From Gammaproteobacteria bacterium (GTDB lineage: Bacteria > Pseudomonadota > Gammaproteobacteria > DSM-16500), in the NCBI GenBank assembly GCA_021324335.1, contig JAJPJH010000089.1, forward strand, positions 1 to 37,013: 37,013 bases of DNA, given 5' to 3'. Positions 18,753 through 26,494 of this stretch are shown here, in pieces (the stretch's first letter is position 1; every line of letters starts with the position of its first letter). Position numbers and translations under genes: made by a program. The notes beneath the pieces were generated by a model, which worked only from the letters and a program-made list of their open reading frames with translations, had not been told where the DNA came from and made no database searches.

Positions 18753-19638
18753 ATCCAGTTTACAGGACTTATTCTCACTTTGCTTAAGCCGACTCCAGAA
18801 GGTATTTATGGAATATCTCAATGATATTCCTTCTCTCGAATTAAAAATGGCGATGGAACATACCTTATTCAATGGCGGTAAACGGGTGCGACCATTATTG
18901 ATTTATGCAACAGGCAGTATTTTTAATGCCCCCTTGGAAAACTTAGACATTCCTGCTTGTGCTGTTGAGCTGATTCATACTTACTCCCTTATTCACGATG
19001 ATTTACCTTGTATGGATAATGCGGATTTACGTCGCGGCAAGCCTACTTGTCATAAATTGTACGGTGAAGGAATGGCTGTCTTAACTGGCGATGCATTACA
19101 CACGCTTGCGATGCAAACCATTGCTAGTTATCCTGCTTCACTCGCTGCTGAAAAACGCATGCAAATGATGGCGGTGTTAAGCAACGCTTGTGGTCCTTTC
19201 GGCATGGCAGCTGGCCAGGCATTAGATATCACTGTCATGAATGACCCTAGTCTTCCTTCTGACCTTTTGTTAGATATTTACCGCCTCAAAACCGGCGCCT
19301 TATTTTCTGCCTGCATCGAATTAGGCAGGCTAGCGTCTGATAATGATGATGACTTTGATCAGCGGGCTTTAAAAGAATTCGGCGATTGTATTGGGCTTGC
19401 GTTTCAAATTCAAGATGATGTGTTAGACATTGAAGTAAATACGGAATTGTTAGGCAAGCAGCAAGGCATAGATCATATTAATAATAAAATCACTTATCCT
19501 AAATTATGCGGCTTAGAAGAAGCAAAAGATAAAATTCAAACACTCTACCAGCAATCATTAGAAGCGATTAATTATTTAGGCGAACGAGCACAATTATTAC
19601 GGCAATTGGTGACTTACCTGATCGAGCGAAAAATTTAA
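18745..19638 (+). CDS. ispA: Farnesyl diphosphate synthase (polyprenyl synthetase)
   Basis: A short-chain trans-prenyltransferase (297 aa from the chosen start) that condenses dimethylallyl and isopentenyl diphosphates into geranyl and farnesyl diphosphate. The first aspartate-rich motif is DDLPCMD (Asp85, Asp86, Asp91) and the second is QDDVLDIE. FNGGKRVRPLL and RRGKPTCHKLYG are the usual substrate-binding stretches. ATG 18745 overlaps xseB by 8 bases; ATGs at 18703 and 18706 are also in frame and would give a 50-base overlap. In E. coli dxs follows; here it does not, and the precursors come from the mevalonate operon and idi found later in the window. Confidence 0.94.
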   Translation: MNESSLQDLFSLCLSRLQKVFMEYLNDIPSLELKMAMEHTLFNGGKRVRPLLIYATGSIFNAPLENLDIPACAVELIHTYSLIHDDLPCMDNADLRRGKPTCHKLYGEGMAVLTGDALHTLAMQTIASYPASLAAEKRMQMMAVLSNACGPFGMAAGQALDITVMNDPSLPSDLLLDIYRLKTGALFSACIELGRLASDNDDDFDQRALKEFGDCIGLAFQIQDDVLDIEVNTELLGKQQGIDHINNKITYPKLCGLEEAKDKIQTLYQQSLEAINYLGERAQLLRQLVTYLIERKI

Positions 19639-19665
19639 GCCTGAAAGAAATAGATCGAAAAATGT

Positions 19666-20052
19666 CTATAAGCCAACCAATCGCTGTAACCGATGTAAAA
19701 TAATTCCTAGTTCGGCTGTTGTCAGTTGGGCTAATCTTGGATACACAATTCTTCTTATTGAAATAGATCGGCAATGCTCCACCAGCGCATAGCTAGTAAC
19801 TTTCAAATTATCTCTCGCAGCTAATTCAACATGCAGACTGCTAAATTCTGGTCTTGAAGATATTCGTGAGACTTTTTCATTGCGGTGATACTTTTTGCCA
19901 TGGCTTCTTGTTCAAGCTGAGATTGGAAATGTTCCAACTCATGAGAAATCGCCAATCGAATAAATTGCGTACGCGATATTCCTAATTTTTTTTGCCGCTT
20001 CTTGGCTGGCTTTTGCTAAAGGGTCTGGAAGATTAATGGATAAGGTCATCAT
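19666..20052 (-). pseudogene. Decayed MazE/MazF (PemI/PemK)-type toxin-antitoxin locus
   Basis: Reading the minus strand from ATG 20052, an antitoxin-like start (MTLSINLPDPLAKASQEAAKK) runs into a homopolymer of eight A (19993-19986). Dropping one A restores KLGISRTQFIRLAISHELEHFQ and a further coding-like stretch to about 19849, so this is a one-base frameshift. The sequence then continues in another frame as VELAARDNLKVTSYALVEHC, then RSISIRRI and LAQLTTAELGIILHRLQRLVGL, ending at TAG 19668-19666. That resembles the C-terminal third of a MazF/PemK toxin. The antitoxin's end and the toxin's catalytic N-terminus are missing, probably by deletion near 19849. No functional protein is expected. 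Family naming is by eye. Confidence 0.7.
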
Positions 20053-20543
20053 CGCAATAGACTCATATTAAATTACATATTAATATTATCTCACTTTTAG
20101 CTATTCATTATCCATAGGACTACTTAACCATGAAGCTGCTATTAAAAATGTGAACAAAAGTGCTCACGATTTTATTCCTGCCCCGACGTGTTTTACCAAC
20201 CACATTCGTATCTGACAGGCGTTACTTTCTCGACTACACTAAAGACCTTCTCTAATGCAGTGCTGCCGTTGCCGGCAAAACTCGCCACGAGTAGAGCAGT
20301 TTTGGTTGCTAGCCATGGTATGAAAACGACTCTCACTCCCTATCCTGCTTGGTTTTTGCAGTTTTAGTTAAAGTGATTATTGTGTCGATGATAATACACT
20401 AAAATTCATCTATTTCAAGACTAGAGTTTATCTCCCTCCTCTAGCCCAATTATTGCCACATTGATTATTTTCGATTTTTTTTCTGTTCTTTCTCTTTTAT
20501 TTCGGATAAACTTTGCACATCGTAATTAAAAAATGAAAGCCGA
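20053..20543. other. Gene-poor interval between the decayed toxin-antitoxin locus and nrdR
   Basis: About 490 bases with no convincing full gene. The only coding-like stretch is 47 codons on the minus strand (20336-20193), from a GTG to TAA, with a hydrophobic core (WLATKTALLVASFAGNG). It lacks a positioned Shine-Dalgarno and is more GC-rich than its flanks. A perfect TTGCCGGCAA palindrome lies within it. The last 100 bases are T-rich and probably hold the nrdR promoter, which I could not pin down. Confidence 0.4.
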
Positions 20544-21032
20544 ATGTATTGCCCATTTTGCAACGCAGACGACACTAAAGTCATCGATTCGCGTTTGATC
20601 CGAGAAGGTAATCAGACGCGCAGACGCAGGGAATGTCCAAATTGCAAGGAACGGTTTACCACGTATGAAACGGCAGAATTGACGCTGCCGCGCGTCATTA
20701 AGCGCGACGGCCGCCGGGTGCCTTTTAGTGAGGAAAAATTACGTGCCGGTATGTTGCGCGCTCTAGAAAAGCGCCCGGTAAGTACCGAGCAAGTAGAAAC
20801 AGCGATTGCGCGAATTGTACGCAAGGCTATGACGAGCGGTGACCGAGAAATTCCGTCGGCGCAAATAGGTGAATGGGTGATGGAAGAATTGCATCAACTT
20901 GACCAAGTGGCTTATGTCAGGTTTGCTTCTGTGTATCGCTGCTTTCAAGATATTGATGAATTTCACAGAGAAATAAGAAGATTGACACAACATGCCAAAC
21001 GAAAAAAATCAAACCTCACCAGAAAACCTTAA
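20544..21032 (+). CDS. nrdR: Transcriptional repressor NrdR
   Basis: The zinc-ribbon/ATP-cone regulator of ribonucleotide reductase genes (162 aa). The zinc ligands are Cys3, Cys6, Cys31 and Cys34 (MYCPFC... and [13 protein letters not shown]), followed by the ATP-cone starting at [20 protein letters not shown]. The protein senses ATP/dATP and represses nrd operons. The lysine-rich C-terminus overlaps the start of nusB by 41 bases, so the two are coupled. The nrdR-nusB-thiL-pgpA order is a typical proteobacterial cluster. Confidence 0.96.
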   Translation: MYCPFCNADDTKVIDSRLIREGNQTRRRRECPNCKERFTTYETAELTLPRVIKRDGRRVPFSEEKLRAGMLRALEKRPVSTEQVETAIARIVRKAMTSGDREIPSAQIGEWVMEELHQLDQVAYVRFASVYRCFQDIDEFHREIRRLTQHAKRKKSNLTRKP

Positions 21033-21468
21033 TGGTATTAATCCTATTGCCAGACATAATGCACGACGTTATGCCTTGCAAGCAATGTATCAATGGCACA
21101 TTGCTGGGACACCTATTAATGATATCGAAAATGAATTTTTGAATTATCATATCGATAAAAAATTAGATCTCGATTATTTCAAAGAATTAATTCACGGTGT
21201 GCCTAAATATCAACATGATTTGGATCAAGAAATGCTGCCCTTTTTGGGGCGGAGTATTCAGGAAATTGATCCTGTGGAGCTTGCGGTATTGCGATTGGCG
21301 ATTTATGAATTAATCAAACGTCCGGATGTGCCATATCGGGTTATTATTAATGAAGCGTTGGAGTTGACGAAGAAATTTGGTTCGGTTGAAGGATATAAAT
21401 TTGTAAATGGGCTGTTAGATAGAATTGCAAAAAAATTGCGGGTAGTCGAGCTGCGGGAAGGAAAATAA
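20992..21468 (+). CDS. nusB: Transcription antitermination factor NusB
   Basis: An all-helical RNA-binding protein (158 aa) that, with NusE/S10, binds boxA in ribosomal RNA leaders and prevents premature termination. The family core is clear: [16 protein letters not shown] at residues 25-40, [25 protein letters not shown], and [25 protein letters not shown] near the end. It has an N-terminal extension of about 20 residues ([19 protein letters not shown]). The ATG at 20992 lies inside nrdR. A PIN toxin-antitoxin pair separates it from thiL. Confidence 0.95.
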   Translation: MPNEKNQTSPENLNGINPIARHNARRYALQAMYQWHIAGTPINDIENEFLNYHIDKKLDLDYFKELIHGVPKYQHDLDQEMLPFLGRSIQEIDPVELAVLRLAIYELIKRPDVPYRVIINEALELTKKFGSVEGYKFVNGLLDRIAKKLRVVELREGK

Positions 21469-21476
21469 ATCACCGC

Positions 21477-21525
21477 TTGCCGAGCCATCTCGCTTGCCGT
21501 ATAATTTTAATTATAATATACGGCA
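21477..21525 (+). promoter_or_regulatory. Promoter and operator of the PIN toxin-antitoxin operon
   Basis: TTGCCG (21477-21482) and TATAAT (21500-21505) form a -35/-10 pair with a 17-bp spacer. A perfect 9-bp inverted repeat, TGCCGTATA...TATACGGCA (21495-21503 and 21517-21525), spans the -10. CGCTTGCCG is also directly repeated at 21475-21483 and 21491-21499. This fits autorepression by the antitoxin, which is inferred. Confidence 0.65.
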
Positions 21526-21539
21526 CTTAAGGTGAGATA

Positions 21540-21785
21540 ATGCATACTAAGTTAACAGTAAGAATTGAAGAATCCCTCATTGAAGCGGCCAAGAAATATT
21601 CAAAAGCTCATGGTAAATCACTATCCCAGCTTATAGCTGATTACCTTTATTTAATCACAGAAATAACGCCATCCACTCAGAGTGATCACACTCCTCCTTT
21701 AACACAGTCATTAAAGGGTATCCTACGAGGAAAAAAAGTAAGCGAAGCCGATTATAAAAAATATCTAAAAGATAAATACAAATGA
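21540..21785 (+). CDS. Ribbon-helix-helix antitoxin (DUF6364-like)
   Basis: An 81-aa antitoxin. The first 40 residues (TKLTVRIEESLIEAAKKYSKAHGKSLSQLIADYL) form a ribbon-helix-helix motif as in DUF6364 proteins. The basic tail (KVSEADYKKYLKDKYK) should contact the toxin. The ATG follows AAGGTGAG, and the stop overlaps the toxin ATG by 4 bases. An operator-like palindrome overlaps its promoter. With the PIN toxin it forms a VapBC-type pair lodged between nusB and thiL. Confidence 0.83.
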   Translation: MHTKLTVRIEESLIEAAKKYSKAHGKSLSQLIADYLYLITEITPSTQSDHTPPLTQSLKGILRGKKVSEADYKKYLKDKYK

Positions 21786-22216
21786 AAATATTAATTGATA
21801 CCAATGTTATCCTCGATCATTTATTAGAACGAAAGCCGTTTCATGAGGCTGCTGAATGGATTTTTTCTCAAACGGAGCGTGGTCAATTAGAAACAGTTAT
21901 TGGTGCCACCAACGTAACCACTATACATTATTTACTTACCAAAACGCTCGGCACTAAAATAGCCCAGGAGAATATAGAAAAAATTCTTAGATTGTTTGAT
22001 GTAGCGCCCGTCAACCGTATTATTCTTGCTTCCGCATTACTTCTTAATTTTACTAATTTCGAAGACGCAGTACTACATGAAGCTGCTATGCATATAGGAG
22101 CGGAAGCTATTATCACTCGCGACATTAAAGGCTTTCATCCAGCAAAAATTTCTGTTTATTCACCACATGAATTTGTTATTGCTTTTTCATCCACTTCCAT
22201 TACCTTGGAAGCATAA
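21782..22216 (+). CDS. PIN-domain toxin (VapC-like ribonuclease)
   Basis: A 144-aa PIN-domain protein. The acidic metal-binding residues are visible: Asp6 in MKILIDTNVILDHLL, Glu94-Asp95 in NFEDAVLHEAA and Asp114 in IITRDIKGF, so it should be an active magnesium-dependent RNase. Known relatives cut tRNA or rRNA when freed from their antitoxin. It is translationally coupled to the ribbon-helix-helix antitoxin upstream. After its stop, 166 bases with no gene separate it from thiL. Confidence 0.88.
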   Translation: MKILIDTNVILDHLLERKPFHEAAEWIFSQTERGQLETVIGATNVTTIHYLLTKTLGTKIAQENIEKILRLFDVAPVNRIILASALLLNFTNFEDAVLHEAAMHIGAEAIITRDIKGFHPAKISVYSPHEFVIAFSSTSITLEA

Positions 22217-22382
22217 GCACCGCGTCAATAGCTAATAGCAAAAAGCCTCTACGACAGCCCTTAACTCTTTCTCCCATCGTCCCATCACATACTCATTTGC
22301 ACGATGCGCCTGCTCAATAGTTTTGCTTACTCATCAAGCCATGCTAAAGTGACGCAAGGAATCGCTAACGAGTTTTATCTTC

Positions 22383-23345
22383 ATGACCGAGTTTGAGCTC
22401 ATTGAGCATTATTTCGCCAAGCAAATTGAACATCGTTCTGATGTCATCCATGGCATAGGAGATGATGCCGCTATTGTAAAAATACCGCCTGGTGCTGAAT
22501 TAGCCGTCACAACCGATACTCTCATCGCGGGTGTCCATTTTCCTGAAGCTACCTCGCCATACGATATTGGTTACAAATCACTCGCCGTCAACTTAAGTGA
22601 CTTAGCTGCGATGGGTGCCACGCCTGCCTGGGTCTTGCTAGCAATCACTTTACCCCAAGCAGATGAAGAATGGATACAGCATTTTTGCGACGGCTTTTTT
22701 ACGCTGGCCAAACGTTATCACATCCAATTAATCGGCGGGGATACAACGCATGGGTCGGTACTTTCTATCACTGTCCAAGCTATGGGCTTTACCTCACCCC
22801 AGCAAGCTCTACGCCGATCAGGTGCGAAAGCAGAGGACCTTATTTACGTCTCCGGAACGTTAGGGGATGCGGGTCTTGCGTTATTAGCTATCCAAAAAAA
22901 AATATCGCTTAGCGATGTCGCTAGAAATGAAGTACTCCCGCGACTCAATCGTCCCGAACCTTGCATTCAGCTCGGCGAAGCAATTAAAACTATTGCCCAT
23001 GCGGCAATTGATATTTCTGATGGCTTAGCAGCAGATTTAGGGCATATTTTAGAACAAAGCAAGCTGGGAGCAGTCGTCTATGTTGATGACTTACCGTTAT
23101 CGTCTCATTTAACCAACGCCGTCACCACCGATGAGGCCATTCACCTTGCCTTAACAGCAGGTGATGATTACCAATTATGTTTTACCATCCCTGCAACCAA
23201 ACGCGCAGAATTAGAAGCAATTGCCCCCTCTCTTTCGTGTCGCTGTACCTGTATTGGCTTTATCACGACACAACCCAGCTTAGAACTACGTTATCAAGAT
23301 GGAAAAAAATATCATGGCCCACGCAGCGGTTACCAACATTTTTAA
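22383..23345 (+). CDS. thiL: Thiamine-monophosphate kinase
   Basis: An ATP-dependent kinase (320 aa) converting thiamine phosphate to the diphosphate cofactor. It has the PurM/AIR-synthase fold, with the N-terminal EFELIEHYF, GIGDDAAIV, VTTDTLIAGVHFP, KSLAVNLSDLAAMGATP, GGDTTHGS and the later DISDGLAADLGHIL and TAGDDYQL. Length is normal and the metal-binding aspartates are present. The 3' end overlaps pgpA by 47 bases when pgpA is read from its first ATG. This continues the nrdR-nusB-thiL-pgpA cluster. Confidence 0.96.
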   Translation: MTEFELIEHYFAKQIEHRSDVIHGIGDDAAIVKIPPGAELAVTTDTLIAGVHFPEATSPYDIGYKSLAVNLSDLAAMGATPAWVLLAITLPQADEEWIQHFCDGFFTLAKRYHIQLIGGDTTHGSVLSITVQAMGFTSPQQALRRSGAKAEDLIYVSGTLGDAGLALLAIQKKISLSDVARNEVLPRLNRPEPCIQLGEAIKTIAHAAIDISDGLAADLGHILEQSKLGAVVYVDDLPLSSHLTNAVTTDEAIHLALTAGDDYQLCFTIPATKRAELEAIAPSLSCRCTCIGFITTQPSLELRYQDGKKYHGPRSGYQHF

Positions 23346-23847
23346 TGCCCTACGCTCCCGCAAAAAAACCATTCCGCCTCTCCCGGATGGTATCTGGCAG
23401 CATCCGCTTTATTTTTTAGCTTTCGGCTTAGGCACAGGCACCCTCCCTTTTGCGCCAGGTACGTTTGGTACCCTCATGGCCATCCCTCTCTATTTATTAG
23501 TTCAATCATTATCCTTACCCTTTTATCTCCTTTTCGTCTTCGTTTTTATTGTGTTTAGCTGCTGGATTAGCGAACGCATTAGCCATGACATCCAGATCCA
23601 TGATCACCCCGGCATGAATATCGATGAATTTGCTGGCTTTTTTGTCACCATGATTGACGCCCCACAGGGTTTCGGATGGATTCTCCTAGGTTTTCTCCTC
23701 TTCCGTCTTTTCGATATCTGGAAACCTTGGCCTATTCGTTTTATTGATATAAAAATACACAATGGCATTGGAATTGTATTAGATGATATAGTGGGTGGCA
23801 TTTATGCGTGCCTACTCATACAAATCATAGCGAGGATAGTCCAATGA
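23299..23847 (+). CDS. pgpA: Phosphatidylglycerophosphatase A
   Basis: A membrane lipid phosphatase (182 aa) that removes phosphate from phosphatidylglycerol phosphate to give phosphatidylglycerol. The family motif FGLGTGTLPFAPGTFGTLMAIPLYLL is at about residues 45-70, and the acidic site appears as NIDEFAGFFVTM. Three or four membrane helices are visible. The start may be ATG 23299 or 23314; both lie within thiL. Its stop overlaps the next gene's ATG. Confidence 0.93.
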   Translation: MEKNIMAHAAVTNIFNALRSRKKTIPPLPDGIWQHPLYFLAFGLGTGTLPFAPGTFGTLMAIPLYLLVQSLSLPFYLLFVFVFIVFSCWISERISHDIQIHDHPGMNIDEFAGFFVTMIDAPQGFGWILLGFLLFRLFDIWKPWPIRFIDIKIHNGIGIVLDDIVGGIYACLLIQIIARIVQ

Positions 23848-24251
23848 CACAGTGGTTACCTGCCGCCTTACTGGCGCTTATCAGCTTTGGCTTATGGGGT
23901 TTATTTACCAAATTAGCGATTGTTTACATCGACTCCAAAAGTGCGCTCGTTTTTCAAACGGTGGGGGTCGTCCTAGTGGGCTTAGTGACAATGAGCATGC
24001 TGAATTTCAAACCCGCGACAGATATTAAAGGGCTCAGCTTTGGTTTACTGACAGGTATTGCCTATGGCGTAGGCTGTTTATTTTATTTCATTGCTGCGGA
24101 TAAAGGTAAAATCATTACCGTGGTAACTTTAACCGCTCTTTACCCCTTAGTTACGATCATATTATCCTACTTTCTATTTCGTGAAGCAGTCAGCTTCAAA
24201 CAATGGATAGGCATTTTTTTTGCATTGGCAGCAATTTATTTTATGTCTTAG
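23844..24251 (+). CDS. Small EamA/DMT-family membrane transporter (half-size)
   Basis: A 135-aa protein with about four or five helices matching one EamA repeat: LLALISFGLWGLFTKLAI, then FQTVGVVLVGLVTM, GLLTGIAYGVGCLFYFIA, VVTLTALYPLVTIILSYFLFREAVSFKQWIGIFFALAAIYFM. Full DMT permeases have two such repeats, so this one would have to dimerise like small multidrug-resistance proteins. The ATG at 23844 overlaps the pgpA stop and is preceded by GAGGA. Substrate unknown. Confidence 0.87.
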   Translation: MTQWLPAALLALISFGLWGLFTKLAIVYIDSKSALVFQTVGVVLVGLVTMSMLNFKPATDIKGLSFGLLTGIAYGVGCLFYFIAADKGKIITVVTLTALYPLVTIILSYFLFREAVSFKQWIGIFFALAAIYFMS

Positions 24252-24371
24252 GGCGTTATGGAAAACCGTATCGGCTGGCGCTACATGTTTTTAGTAATAA
24301 TAAAAATGAAGCGTGCAAAAAACTTATTTAAGTCATTGTCATAAAAGGAAAAATAGCAAACAAAAAATTCT

Positions 24372-24391
24372 CATAAGATTTTCTTAATATT
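24372..24391 (+). promoter_or_regulatory. PmrA-like direct repeat upstream of the kinase-like gene
   Basis: CATAAGATT, two bases, then CTTAATATT. Against the published PmrA consensus for Dot/Icm genes (two copies of cTTAATatT separated by two bases) the halves match at 7 of 9 and 9 of 9. It lies 51 bases before the ATG. A weak TTTAAT -10 follows at 24404. Function inferred. Confidence 0.45.
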
Positions 24392-24442
24392 TATTTGTTA
24401 CGTTTTAATTCATCCACCAAGGAAGGGGGAACAGAGGAAACT

Positions 24443-26437
24443 ATGGTTTCTGAAGAAAAGCAGGAAGATCAGCTTAACGATGAAAAAACAGCGGAAGCTG
24501 AAAAATTTCTCGACTTATTATTAGAAGATGCAAAAAAATCCCCTCAAATCGAATTCACGGATGAATTTGAGAAGTTATTAGATGCCCCTGCACCACCTCC
24601 CACTTATCCCAAAACAGCACGTCCCTATAGTCACCTGAATTTTATAGAAAAAGAGAAAAGAATATCCTCCCATGTCTCGTGCAATGCAAAAATAAAAAAT
24701 AAAGAGAATGGTAACATCCATGTTTTTAAAAAAAATATCCCTGATTCTGGTCTTTCTGACTCCGAAGTAGTCTGTTCCTATTGGATGGGTCTTTTAATAG
24801 GAAAACGATTCGCCCCCCGCATGCGTCTTATTTATGCTTACTATGATGGTAAATTTCATATCGTAGGCGTCATTTCTAAACGTATGCCTTGGTTTATTGA
24901 ATTTGGCAGCAATAAAAACCATTTTTTTAAAAGTGAAGCTGTCGCTAATCCTGTAGAATTAATCACGGAATCAATCGATCAAGAAGTACTTCGTAAATCC
25001 GTCATTGAAAAACTCGAAGAATTTACAAAACTATTAAATAGGCCCATTCAAGATCCAAAAAGTTATAGTTATACAGCATTTAATTTTTTAAAAAGTAATT
25101 ATAACTATGTCAAAGATAAATACTGGGACCAAAAAGGCATTTCATCGACGATCAAAGAAGAATTAGAGCCTTACTTGAAAATTGATTTTCGTTTTAATAC
25201 AAAAAACATTGCTATTTTATTAGACATACTAAAAAGGCGAAAAAAACATTTAGAAGAGTTAAAAAATATAAGAGATATCACAACAGAATCTACTTGTCTT
25301 GATAAAACAATAGAATTAGTTGAGAAAATGAAAATATTGGATGCAAAAGAAGTTAAGTATAAAGAAATCATGTATCAAATTATTCAAGAGAAAGGGATTG
25401 ATTTAGAGAAAGAAGATAAAAATAACATCTTAACAGAAACCATTTTGGGTAGACCTTTTCAAATAAAAGCAGGTAACTTAAGAAATTATGGATTTATTCG
25501 AGGCCAAGCTAGAGGTAATACGGCTAGTTATCTGTGCCATGAATCGGACTGGCATAAATACAATTTGGGAGATGATGGCTCACGCATTGATTTTGATATG
25601 ACGGAAGGCTATGTAACCTATCCATTTAAAGCTGATGCTGTCAAAAAAGAGAATCTTAAAGAAATTTGGACAAATTGGATTCTTTCCAGAAAACCACCCC
25701 AACCTACTTATACCCAAGAAGATATTATCAATTTTCCCGTTCTCGTTGCTGGTCTCCACGATTATTATTATTCACCTGCTAAACAAACCATTTTATCAGG
25801 GGGATCTTCTTCTGCGAGCTCAGCATTCACGCCCTCTAACATGGCAAAAAAAATCGTGCCTAGATGTGTGGTAAAACAAGTCATGAGTAGAAATGCGTAT
25901 TCCCGTGAAGAAAATAAATTATTTGAAGAAATGGGTTCGATGCAAGATTGGCTTTTTAATAAATATTTAATCATGTTGAAATATATTCTCACGACAGAAA
26001 AAATGTATAAATGTTTGACTGAACTAGGAATGCGCACGGATCTTCTATTTCCTGATAGTAAAGAAAATGCCTTTGAAAGCATGCCAAAACGTAAAGTGGC
26101 TAATTTAGCTTATTTTAAAAGAGTACTTCTGACGCCGCCTGAGTTTGAATCACTTTTACCTAATTTTAAAGATTTCTTAAAGGAAAATGGGGAATGTGTT
26201 TTTGGTTTGATAATGAAAGAATTTCAAGAATATCGCGATGAATTTCAGAATAAAATCGACAAGAAAAAAAAATATTTTTATGAAAATATCGTAAAAGCTA
26301 TTGATATCGAAAAGATCTCTCAAGAATATTATCAAATTTATGATAAAGTAATGAGTCCGGAGTGGGATTATAGAGAAAAACAAAATGTTAATAATTTAAA
26401 CAATTCTTCCCGAGGATTATTTGGATATTGGAAATAG
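24443..26437 (+). CDS. Large protein with remote kinase-like motifs, candidate effector
   Basis: A 664-aa protein not recognised as a named family. It starts at ATG 24443, six bases after AGAGGA. An acidic N-terminus (1-50) leads to a possible N-lobe: VFKKN (Lys96/Lys97) and DSEVVCSYWMGLLIGKR with Glu108. After a helical Lys/Glu-rich stretch (about 190-330) comes a possible catalytic loop, ESDWHKYNLG (Asp369, His371, Asn374), and then RIDFDM (Asp383, Asp385). A D-x-H-x2-N followed closely by IDFD is the layout of atypical kinases such as HipA and PI3-kinase-like bacterial effectors. The C-terminal third (440-664) is helical with no motif. No signal peptide. AT-rich, with a PmrA-like box ahead and a methyltransferase gene 57 bases after. 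Kinase activity is an inference from motifs. Confidence 0.6.
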   Translation: MVSEEKQEDQLNDEKTAEAEKFLDLLLEDAKKSPQIEFTDEFEKLLDAPAPPPTYPKTARPYSHLNFIEKEKRISSHVSCNAKIKNKENGNIHVFKKNIPDSGLSDSEVVCSYWMGLLIGKRFAPRMRLIYAYYDGKFHIVGVISKRMPWFIEFGSNKNHFFKSEAVANPVELITESIDQEVLRKSVIEKLEEFTKLLNRPIQDPKSYSYTAFNFLKSNYNYVKDKYWDQKGISSTIKEELEPYLKIDFRFNTKNIAILLDILKRRKKHLEELKNIRDITTESTCLDKTIELVEKMKILDAKEVKYKEIMYQIIQEKGIDLEKEDKNNILTETILGRPFQIKAGNLRNYGFIRGQARGNTASYLCHESDWHKYNLGDDGSRIDFDMTEGYVTYPFKADAVKKENLKEIWTNWILSRKPPQPTYTQEDIINFPVLVAGLHDYYYSPAKQTILSGGSSSASSAFTPSNMAKKIVPRCVVKQVMSRNAYSREENKLFEEMGSMQDWLFNKYLIMLKYILTTEKMYKCLTELGMRTDLLFPDSKENAFESMPKRKVANLAYFKRVLLTPPEFESLLPNFKDFLKENGECVFGLIMKEFQEYRDEFQNKIDKKKKYFYENIVKAIDIEKISQEYYQIYDKVMSPEWDYREKQNVNNLNNSSRGLFGYWK

Positions 26438-26494
26438 ATAGTTTGCACTCGTATTTGATATTTTAGTTTATATTAAAAGAGGAAATATAATAAT

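Noticed and set aside
22232..22318. Short minus-strand coding-like stretch (IEQAHRANEYVMGRWEKEL) between the PIN toxin and thiL
   Set aside because: Only about 28 codons before an in-frame stop on each side. It may be a gene remnant, but there is too little to assign.
24258..24344. 28-codon frame (MENRIGWRYMFLV...) upstream of the kinase-like gene
   Set aside because: No ribosome binding site and no recognisable content; likely chance.
26438..26494. Possible PmrA-like box before the methyltransferase gene
   Set aside because: Only one half (TTTGATATT) fits at 7 of 9; the second half does not match. The gene is more likely co-transcribed with its upstream neighbour.
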